Assembly (NCBI GenBank): GCA_031472005.1
Contig: PZJY01000005.1
Span: 3,162,001 to 3,226,000, forward strand
DNA from: Tetracladium setigerum
Lineage: Eukaryota; Ascomycota; Leotiomycetes; Helotiales
Direction of reading: 5' to 3'
Length of the DNA: 64,000 nucleotides
The notes below the pieces were generated by a model that saw nothing but the letters and a program-made list of their open reading frames with translations, was not told the DNA's origin and did not search any database. How positions within the stretch are numbered: the stretch's first letter is position 1; every line of letters begins with the position of its first letter. The position numbers were made by a program, and so were the translations under genes. Below are positions 56,131 to 64,000 of the stretch, one piece after another.

Positions 56131-58346
56131 CTAGAAGCCCTGCTGGCGATGCCACTTCCCCTCCCATCCCGGAAAGAACGGACTTTCTGCTAAAGTAGCG
56201 ACCAGCTCCGGATTCACAATCCTGTTTGTAATTTGCTCCCTGGCGTACTCCTCTAGTTTTGGCAGACAGATATGTTCTACATGCCATGTATTCTTATAAT
56301 GCAGTAACTTTTCCTCTCCCTCTTTCAAGATCTTGAGTAGTAGAGCAGGGGTATATGGCTCATCGCGGAACTCCTTGACAGGTGTGAATAATGCCTTGAA
56401 GTTAAAGACAATACCTCCACTTAAAGGAAGCCTCCGCAATGTTTGCCAATTAACCCTCAAAGAACATTCAGATATCGTCAAATCTTGCCTCTGAACCTTT
56501 CGTAGCTTCTCATATGGAGATCCAGGTGGCATAAATAATGGCGTATTATTGACCTCGAGATCCCAGCTTCCACGTTGGATTGGAACATTAGTTGACATCT
56601 TGCCAAAGTACCGGTCCATACTATACGACATTTTCTCTTTATAGTTGGGAACTGGCTCGTGGATTTCATTGAGTTGCATCCCGATTTTGGTACTTAAGTT
56701 CCAGCCAACTGAGCTACAAATAACACCTGCTCGGAAGTAATACATACCATCCTCTTCATTTCTAAGAACAATGGCAAAATCTTCTGGGACGTTATTGAGA
56801 AGAATGTGAAGTGGGTGGAAGCGTTTAATCTCGGTCTTTCTTCCAAGCAGGCCGTTATGGAAGATCGTGTTATCCATTGATAATGAGAAATAGGTTGGGT
56901 ACCTAGCACAATAGAACTGAAGGGCCATTTCCATGAGCTCTTTGCAGACTAGTTCTGAACCCGGCAGGTAATCAAGTACTTTGTTCCTATGTTCTTGGAA
57001 GAGTTCTTGCCGCTCCTTAACTCTAGATACGTAGGTATTCTCAACTTCTAGCCACCAATCTGGTTCCATTCTGGTTAGAGCTACTTACTCACCAGTATAA
57101 GGTTCGAAAGAATTATCAACATTTACTTACACATAGTTTGATGATAGGCCCATCGAAAAGGCCGATAGGCTCGTGGCAAGGCTTTTACGGGATCAAAGTT
57201 CTCGTATGGTTTAGGAAGTGGTACCCCGCTCAGTATATCGTATGAAGGAAAAACACCCATCGCCTTAATCTCCGCCGTTGAGAAGCCAGTCGGAGTGTAT
57301 TTGGGAATATCGTTGTTAAGGCAGTAAGATCGGGTGATTGGTAATATATTCTTCGCCAGGAACTCGAGGGAGAGTTCGGTGCTGGCAGAAATTCTGAAAC
57401 TGGCATCAACAGTTTTCTCAGCAAGCTCTGGAAGAGTAAATCGTCGAGATGCCGGAAAGGTGAGTGGATATATGCATGAATCTAATGATCCTTTGGTTAT
57501 CGGAAATGGGCGAGGCGGCGTGCATTCTCGTAAGCGGCGGCGGCGATGGAAGTGAAGTCTGTGGAGAACAGCATGCCGATGTTGTTGACTGAAGGCGAGG
57601 ACAGCAAGAGGCGACACCAGGAGCAAGAGAGCGCTGTCTAAAAGCCACGAATGGAAGCAGAAAGCGGCAAACTTGTGCATGTTGTTCTTGATTAAAATAA
57701 ATGTGAGATATCTTAACCATGGTAAGAGAGTCCTGATCCAAGTCAAGAGCACCACTGTTACGGCCTTTATACTTTCGAGTAAGTGAACTCCGGCCAATGA
57801 AGCAATACTCCCACGAAGCAATCCCCATTGAGACACCATCCTTGAAACTCGCACCATCTCAAACGTCACCTTGTGTATCTTTTCCCTCGCCCACGTTGCA
57901 TCGAAATCACGCTTTCCATTTCTGCTAGAGTAGGAAGATGGTGCATAAGGCGGAGGCTCCAATTCCTTTCGCAGCGCATTCTCGCAAGCTGTCGAGAAAG
58001 GACCCCCGGAAGCTTGGACGCTACGGCAATCGTCCCGGAAGTCCTTGAGCCCCGTCCAACGTGCCATGTTATAGCTCTGAACTGCCCATCGTATGCCCAA
58101 TATTGTGAGGATTAAGCCCGCAAGACCGATGAATGTTTGCATCACTCCTGGGGAGGGGAGGAACTTGTTGAAAATTCGCCATGCCGTCTTCTCCGAAGAT
58201 GATTTCGCAAGGGAATTGGTGGTTGATGTGGTGGATGTTGTCGAAGTCGAATTTGGTGTCGGCTGATTGGCAGCCAGTGTTGTCGTCATGGTGGTGGTGG
58301 TCGAGGACGAGGGATTCACAGCGGGAGATGCCATTGTATCTGTCAT
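56131..58346 (-). CDS. Membrane protein with DUF3445 heme-dependent N-demethylase-like domain
   Basis: Exons 58346-57131 and 57080-56131 encode 721 residues. The splice joins YRPFRWAYHQTM to SLTRMEPDWWLEVENTYV, the hallmark entry of the DUF3445/HDOD (heme-dependent oxidative N-demethylase, HRQ-like) family. The catalytic half includes HGLLGRKTEIKRFHPLHIL, VGWNLSTKIGMQLNEIHEPV and the final FRDEPYTPALLLKI block. The N-terminal 300 residues differ: a Ser/Thr-rich start, then three hydrophobic segments (GVMQTFIGLAGLILTILGI, VTVVLLTWIRTLL-containing, and LLLLVSPLAVLAF) and an EPPPYAPSSY stretch with a PPxY. A membrane-anchored oxidative demethylase is inferred. Whether the two halves are one polypeptide needs transcripts, but no stop, intron or second start separates them. 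Confidence 0.8.
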
Positions 58347-59562
58347 TCAATGTGGTATCTGGTGGTTTAGATTTAAGAGTTGAATAATGGAAGAAAATTC
58401 TTTTGGACAAGTGCATAGGTAGCATAGGCATTATTTTGATCGGCGACGCTGAGGCTGAGTTGCTGCAGTCCTCCTGATGTACAGTATCGAAGTCATTCCG
58501 TGGCTGCTTGTGGAAACGCCACATTTCACGTGAGTTTCATACAATTACAACAATACGATTATGTAGCGTAGCTGTTGATATAATGTTATATCAGCACGTC
58601 CTTCGCTTATCAAGAAGCTTTGGCGTATTGTATAGGTACCTTTGTCCGGATAAATCCGGCACATAGCTTCCCTTGTGCTCCACATCTTCAAAGCTTAGAG
58701 CTGTATTCTTTGTTAACAGGACGCGACATTCAAAGAGCAAGTATCTTTAGAATATGTAGCCGCCAGAGGGAGTGTGGCCCAAGTTTACTCAACTAACAAA
58801 CTTCTATTTTTGGTATCACTTCAACTGTCCACCCTCCATCAACCAAGTCTGTTTTTCTTGTCTCTACATTGCGGCTCTTCCCACTTTCATTGGGCCATTC
58901 TATTTACCACACCGCTTGATAATCTACCAGCCCCTTTAGCCTTAGCTCCGACGCCATCTTCAGTCATAAGAAGGCTGGAGACCCAGCCCTCTAGGCTTTT
59001 CCATGCGCTATCGTCGTGAGGCTCCATCAAAAATATAAAATTCAACACCTTTAGGTATCTGGAACCGTATCCTTCATGTCATGATTCGTATCTTCAACTT
59101 TTATAATGTATCAAAATATACATCTTCAGTACTTTACCCACTTCTTCACCAAGGCTGACCGCCCTCATGAATTTTCTCCTCGCCGTATCATGTAGCCCTG
59201 ATAAATAGCGTCTTACATCATGGCCTAATCATTAAGGATATAATTTAATCACATCTTAAGTCCTGACTTTGACACCAGCAGTGCATTGCACTTTGACATG
59301 TTATGAGCCCCGCTCTTCTTTGGTGGCCATGCCTTCGCATTGACGACCCTTGATATCACTAAATAGCCAAAGTCTTCAGCTTTGTTACAAGTCATTGTAA
59401 AGTCCAATCAAGTCTGTTGGCATTTCTTTAATTCATCGGTCTGATATACTCCTGAGGAGCAAGCACTATTAGAAACTTTCAAAACACCCAAATCCACCGC
59501 ATTACACACATACACTCAAGACAACCAAGCTACCGGTCACACTTGCATCTACATAGGAATGC
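58347..59562. other. Intergenic stretch, DUF3445 promoter to next gene
   Basis: 1.2 kb. CACGTGAG at 58527-58534 lies about 180 bases upstream of the DUF3445 start. The frame at 58774-59019 has no family features. No RNA gene seen. Confidence 0.5.
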
Positions 59563-60537
59563 TCATTCATCATCAGCACTCTCCAAAAACTCTTCCCAGA
59601 ACTCCTCATCAAACCCATCAACCTCGCCACCATCACTGGCAAGCTCACCACTAACACCAACAACAGCAAACTTCCTCACGCCTTCTTCCAACCTCAACTT
59701 CAAATTCGCCGGCCCATCCGTCCACTTCTCACCCGGCAGAATCTTCACATCAATCTTCTCCCACCTTGCAGCCCAGCCTCTCAACCCGGGATATTTCCCC
59801 GTCTCGTGTATCTCGGCTCCCGAAATGTGTTTCTTGGGAGTATCTTGAAAGCCGACGACGGGACGTACGCTTTCGCTAACGGAGAGTCGACGGAGGGATG
59901 AGACGCCCGTGGGGTCGAAGGGGGCTTGAAGACCCGGTGTGAAGGAGTCGGAGGAGGTGATGGATGTCCATGTTGCGTGTGTCATGAGGACGAGGCCTGT
60001 TAGGAGCCAGATTTGGGGTTTGGGTTGCCCGGACTCGAGGAGTTCGGTGGCGGAGAGGCGAAGGGTGAGCCATTTTTTGGCAGCGGGGGATTGGAGGGTG
60101 GTGGATTTGAAGAATGCACTGGCACTGGATGGGGGGTTAGAATTACTTGATGTATTAAGAGTGAGGGAAAGACGGGTGGGTGTAATAGATGGATCAGGTA
60201 CTTACTCTTTGATTTCAAGCTGAGTAGCTTTGGCTGAAGCAACAACTTGGTAGCGGTCGGATTCCTGGCCGACTGTCAAGGCGTAGTTTTGGAGAGGCGT
60301 GGAAGTGGCCCATTCTGGTGCTTCTTCAGAGATGCTATTTGTATTGGTTAGTAGTTATGAGAAACAAGTAGATATTGGACGAGAAGTGGAAAGGAAGTCC
60401 TACTCAGTGTATGCCTTCTCGACATATGGATCATGGTCGTTAGGGTTCTTGAAGTCGTGCACAAGATTGCCGAGATGGAGGTGTTTCGCTTCTTGGCCCT
60501 CGCTATAGGGGACATATGTCACCGCTTGCTTGCCCAT
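59563..60537 (-). CDS. Unknown conserved-looking protein, three exons
   Basis: Exons 60537-60404, 60334-60206 and 60124-59563 encode 274 residues; all splices are GT-AG and in frame. The start MGKQAVTYVPYSEGQEAKHL is hydrophilic. The middle holds WATSTPLQNYALTVGQESDR and SPAAKKWLTLRLSATELLES. The C-terminus is acidic (DGGEVDGFDEEFWEEFLESA). No signal peptide, transmembrane segment, zinc motif or known catalytic motif was found. A compact soluble protein seems likely, and the Trp-rich segment GLRGWAARWEKIDVKILPG may be a beta-rich domain. I do not recognise the family. The three-exon model is supported only by frame and splice consistency. Confidence 0.7.
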
Positions 60538-61477
60538 CTTGAGGATTGATATTTTGATACTTTGATTTGATTGTTCTGGAATTTGTTTATATTTACGATG
60601 AGCTTCTGAAGTCAAGTGGGAAGAGGAGGTTGAGGAATGCGGGGGTGGGTTCTACCCCGCACCCCGCCTTTTCCCCAGTAGCTCTAATGATGTTTTTGGA
60701 CAGGCTAGGTTAGAACTAGTAAGACAATCAGCCGCTAAGCTAAATAAAGTAACAATAAAAGAAGAAGCGGAAGTAAACCATTATTTACAGTATCTCTCAA
60801 AGCGCTTACTTTTACTCTTTTCACAGATCATATTAGCCGAACACTTCCTGAAAATCCAGGATCTCATTCACCCATACCAGTCAGTCTTACATGATCGTGC
60901 TCCTACTAGTGGGCTTTTGAATAACTGTTTATACCTAGTACTTGCAAACCCTTACTTTCGGTTATTTCAGCGCTAGTATTACATATTGTTGTAGTAGTCG
61001 CCTATTTGTTTGCAACCCAGGTAGATTTCATGATAAATAAGTTTTATCATTATTATATTACTAAGCGTATTCAGTAACACTAACCTGAAATGAACATCAT
61101 CATATACAGTAACATTTCCTCTGCATCATAAGTACAGACATAGGTAGACCTCATGCCAGGTCTTGCGGCTTCTTTTATGTCTCATCAGTCCTCGACTGTC
61201 TTCGCGACCCGAAAGAAAGTCATCTAATCTCCACCTTCACTGAATCTGACTTCTCATCAATTCATGTGTGTCAACCCCGTTCTGGAAAATGTCGACTCTA
61301 GTAACAGATCACAACATCACGAACAGCCCGATGAGTTCATAGCATCATCCTCTGCCAATCGTTCGTGTCATCTCCCCATCTGTCTTTCTCCTCCTCTCCT
61401 TCGCCTCTCCTTCGCCTCTCCGGTCGTAATCAGAAAAATCAGACGCAGCGCGACGATTTGCGATCCACTGTGTCCTT
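60538..61477. other. Intergenic stretch between unknown gene and F-box gene
   Basis: Nearly 1 kb of AT-rich sequence (about 60700-61150) without a gene. It might be a decayed element, but I found no terminal repeats or coding relics. A CCTTCGCCTCT-type tandem (about 61398-61420) lies close to the F-box gene 3' end. Confidence 0.5.
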
Positions 61478-62053
61478 CTAGCCTCGCGCAATGTTCGTTC
61501 GTCTCTCCTCCCTATACTTCATTTCCCTCTGCACTCGCTGGATCTCCTCGGCTGCCCTTACTCTCTCCACCTCATAAGTGTGGCAGCCTAAGCATAGCTT
61601 TATGGCTTTATCGGCCGGTGCGCGATCAATTCTCGTGCATTTCAAACATCTTACAAAGGGTACATAGGATCCTCTCGTATCATCCTCTTCCCAGCGGACA
61701 CCCTGCGTCCACCGATGCAATCCCGGTAGTGGTCGCCTTCCGCAATCATTGCAGAAACGTTCGCGTGCTTGATCCGCGCCTGACCTCTTTCTTTTATTCA
61801 ACATGCTAGGGCAGAACATAGCCCGGGGCCGTATCTTCGTACAGCCAACGCAGGTAAAGTGGTCAATGTTACCCCTCAATGATGCCTCTATTATCAGCAG
61901 GTCGATGTGCGTAGGTGGTGATATGATGGCGTAGAAAAGATTACAAGTAAGACGCAGAGTTTGGAGATCGGGGACATGGAGGTGTCCAGTGATTTCCCTG
62001 TGTATTTCCGAGGGCATGGTGAGGAGCCCGATCGTAATCTCTGGAGAGGCCAT
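61478..62053 (-). CDS. F-box-like protein with cysteine-pair zinc region
   Basis: Single exon, 191 residues from MASPEITIGLL; an in-frame ATG at 62131 would add 26 hydrophobic residues and is less likely. Residues about 7-45 (LLTMPSEIHREITGHLHVPD) read as an F-box: LP-type start, LR...VC-like core (LQTLRLTCNLFYAII). The remaining two thirds hold four CxxC pairs (CVGC, CNDC, CLKC, CLGC) plus a single FCPSM cysteine between the first two, which suggests two zinc sites, and end in a basic helix (RVQREMKYREERRTN). Fungal F-box plus zinc proteins can form SCF-type ubiquitin ligases through Skp1. The substrate is unknown. Confidence 0.75.
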   Translation of the reverse strand: MASPEITIGLLTMPSEIHREITGHLHVPDLQTLRLTCNLFYAIISPPTHIDLLIIEASLRGNIDHFTCVGCTKIRPRAMFCPSMLNKRKRSGADQARERFCNDCGRRPLPGLHRWTQGVRWEEDDTRGSYVPFVRCLKCTRIDRAPADKAIKLCLGCHTYEVERVRAAEEIQRVQREMKYREERRTNIARG

Positions 62054-62900
62054 TATAGAAGCGAATCTGCCAGGTGCGAGGAGGTAGGTGGTGAGATGGT
62101 TCGTGAGCGTTCGGAAGAAGAATACACTCACCCTATGAGCAATTATTCCCTCTCATGGTATACGGAAATGTTCAGTCTGGTCGTGAAGATCAAAGTGTTG
62201 TTGAGCAAGGAGTTTCGGTGTTCGGCAGCCCATCATGATTCATGATTTCCCCGCCATCCCATGCACACAGTCATACAGGGGTAGTAAGTGTCTAGCGCCT
62301 TGGTATGAGCTAAGTCAAAGCGACGTTTTGAGTGCTGCTTTTGGCTCTTTACTTGGATTATTAGGCGGACATCAATATAAGTTTCTACCTGTACTATCCT
62401 TGAGCAGTTTCAAGCAGCGAGAGTTAGAGCCCAGGCATTAGACGTCTTTCACCCTTGTATGACTGTACAATATGTGATAATTCGGACTTGGCGCTCCAAA
62501 TATTCTCTGGCAGCCGATTCACCTCCTCTGGGTTCTTTTTTTTCTATGACGCCCGCTCACCCCATAAAGTAAAGTAAGACTACCAGCTGCTATCTTTTGG
62601 ATTCTAAAGCTCATCCATACACCTAGATATCAGACTGATTTCGATAGGATACCTATCTGTCAAACGCATATTAAAAGTTGGGGTCAAATTCGTAGATATG
62701 AAAAAAAAAAACGCGTGCCAAATGACTTGGAATTCGCCTGTCATTCGCGAGATTGCATTTTATACATGGAGATCTACACCATACATACAGTACAAAAATA
62801 TATATATATACAAGAAATCGGTTACTCTCATCATCATCTCTTGGCTTCTATGCCTCGTCTAATCGTTGTTGTTAAAGGCCTCTCTTTCAGGGACCAAGGA
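62054..62900. other. Intergenic stretch F-box gene to AA9 gene
   Basis: No gene seen. An AT dinucleotide tract (TATATATATATA) lies at about 62799-62811. Short plus-strand frames near 62235-62441 lack support. The plus-strand frame 62715-63377 is antisense to the AA9 gene. Confidence 0.5.
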
Positions 62901-62917
62901 TCACAAGTTGCTACTTC

Positions 62918-64000
62918 TCAAGCCGCGGCGCATAGCTCGGGGTGGGAGAGCCAAAACTGCCTCATTTTCTTCATCGTCGCAATCTGGAAGCTCTTCCTCC
63001 TCTGTCTCTGGCGGTGTGGGATAGAAGATGAGGTTGGGGTTGGGGTCAAAACGGCTGAAGATGTTGGCTGCGCGGGGCTGGGCGCAATACTTGATGTTGT
63101 AGGGATTGTTGGGATTGTAGTGGCAGCTGGAGGAGTCGAAGTTTGTGCTGGTTGCTCAACATCAACGCTGCTGGATGTAGGAGCAGCTGCGGCAGTAGTT
63201 GTGGCAGCTGGAGGAGCGTCGGAAGCAGGATCGCCTTTAGCAGAGTCCTCGAGAGGTGTGCAGTCGCCGTCGCTAGCACCGCCGGTTGCTACATTCACAG
63301 TGCTATCATCGCAAGCATTGGGCCACTTTCATGGATCAGCTATCGAACACATGGGAACAATGGTGAGGGCTAGGTAGGTACTTACTGCTGGAGGTCCGGG
63401 AGGAGTGTATTGTCGGAGCGGTGGCCAGTACATATTGACGAGAATGCCAGGGTCCGTTGGGTCATAAGCTCCTGGGAATTTGACGGTGGGACCTGGAGTT
63501 CCTGCACCAGATCCGGTAACCTTGAGTTGAGCACATCCCATATCTGCCCACATGGAATCAGCACGGGTTCTACATTACAAGGAGAACGAAGGATTGTGCT
63601 TACAGAATTGCGCCTCGTACAAACCAGCGCTATGCAAGGCGATGTGCTCTCCACGCATCAAGTATTCGCCAGCCGGGAGATCTTCTGGTAGTGTGAATGT
63701 GAAGTTACGAACTCCACCACCGATAAAAGACGCCCACTGCATAGGATCGGATGTCTTGTTTGACAATGACGACTGGTACACCTTGAACCAGTCACCTTCG
63801 CCCTTGTATTCCTGTGCAAGTCCAGGTGCCTTGCTGAGATACACAGCCAGTGGTCCAGGGTGCCCAATGTATTCGTTCATCTTGAAGCCGACTTGATCAC
63901 CAGCTGCAACGGTGAAGGTCTTCGTAGCGGCCATGACATCGTCATCAATACCCCCATTGTTGCAAATAATGTCGGAGGAGTTGACTGCTAGAATAGGGCC
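62918..64000 (-). CDS. AA9 lytic polysaccharide monooxygenase, 5' part beyond window
   Basis: The start and N-terminal histidine lie past the right edge. Visible exons are 64000-63604 (partial), 63543-63386 and 63325 to the end. They carry IGHPGPLAVYLSKAPGL, with the second copper-brace histidine, then EYLMRGEHIALHSAGLYEAQ and FYMGCAQL (the QFY active-site block), and GILVNMYWPP. Those are AA9 hallmarks; the enzyme oxidatively cleaves cellulose or related glycans and is secreted. After WPNACDDS the gene runs into a Ala/Thr/Ser/Pro linker. As read, it ends at 62918 with a basic tail. One added base at CCC (plus-strand GGG 63018-63020) would instead give an acidic tail (PETEEEELPDCDDEENEA) ending at 62901. 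Which one is right is not settled. Confidence 0.85.

Noticed and set aside
60700..61150. Possible transposon relic
   Set aside because: AT-rich and unusual in texture, but no terminal repeats, coding remnants or target duplications were seen.
62715..63377. Plus-strand 220-codon Val/Ala-rich frame
   Set aside because: Antisense to the AA9 linker; low-complexity complement.
1..64000. CRISPR arrays, operons and prokaryotic signals
   Set aside because: No repeat-spacer arrays, no ribosome binding sites and abundant spliceosomal introns; the DNA is eukaryotic.

Overview
The window is nuclear DNA of a filamentous ascomycete. Most genes have short GT-AG introns of about 45-160 bases. The gene set includes an AA9 monooxygenase, a GH17 GPI-anchored glucanase, a HET-domain gene, a HeLo-like/NACHT/ankyrin NLR and the RNAi factor Arb1. 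Content and style fit a leotiomycete such as the Botrytis/Sclerotinia group, but that placement is inference. All gene models were spliced by hand from the sequence. Each complete model keeps an open frame across every junction, apart from two single-base frame breaks described below. There is no transcript evidence.

Layout, left to right. 0.6-6 kb: DDB1-like damage/ubiquitin-ligase adaptor and RNA polymerase III subunit RPC37, both minus strand. 6.7-10.3 kb: ankyrin protein, Sna3/Pmp3-like membrane protein and tRNA-Ser(GCT). 11.3-18.4 kb: inositol polyphosphate multikinase (minus), divergent from ARB1, which is followed by the mRNA 3'-end factor CLP1. 19.5-24.2 kb: intron-containing tRNA-Gly(GCC), an unknown six-exon secreted protein and a GH17 glucanase. 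25.6-32.3 kb: DEAD-box helicase DBP4, FAD synthetase and a GH31 alpha-xylosidase-like enzyme. 32.9-43.6 kb: unknown polytopic membrane protein, VCX1-type Ca2+/H+ exchanger, glutathione transferase, spliceosomal DIM1, a lone 5S rRNA gene, a mitochondrial dehydrogenase kinase and a 72-residue I9-type proteinase inhibitor. 44.3-47.8 kb: ribosome-biogenesis GTPase BMS1. 48.2-54.1 kb: NLR followed by a HET-domain gene on the same strand. 54.6-64 kb: secreted protein, membrane-anchored DUF3445 (heme-dependent N-demethylase-like) protein, unknown protein, F-box/zinc protein and an AA9 monooxygenase running off the right edge.

Most of the window is housekeeping: ribosome biogenesis (DBP4, BMS1, 5S, RPC37, tRNAs), RNA processing (CLP1, DIM1, ARB1) and metabolism. 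The accessory core is the NLR plus HET pair at 48-54 kb, which looks like a non-self recognition or regulated cell-death module. Its Walker A loop lies on a 25-base micro-exon followed by a GC-AG intron.

Two otherwise intact genes (GH17, BMS1) lose frame by exactly one base at a CCC tract, and the AA9 gene may do so too. Assembly or base-calling error is a more likely cause than gene decay, and this affects how those genes should be read.
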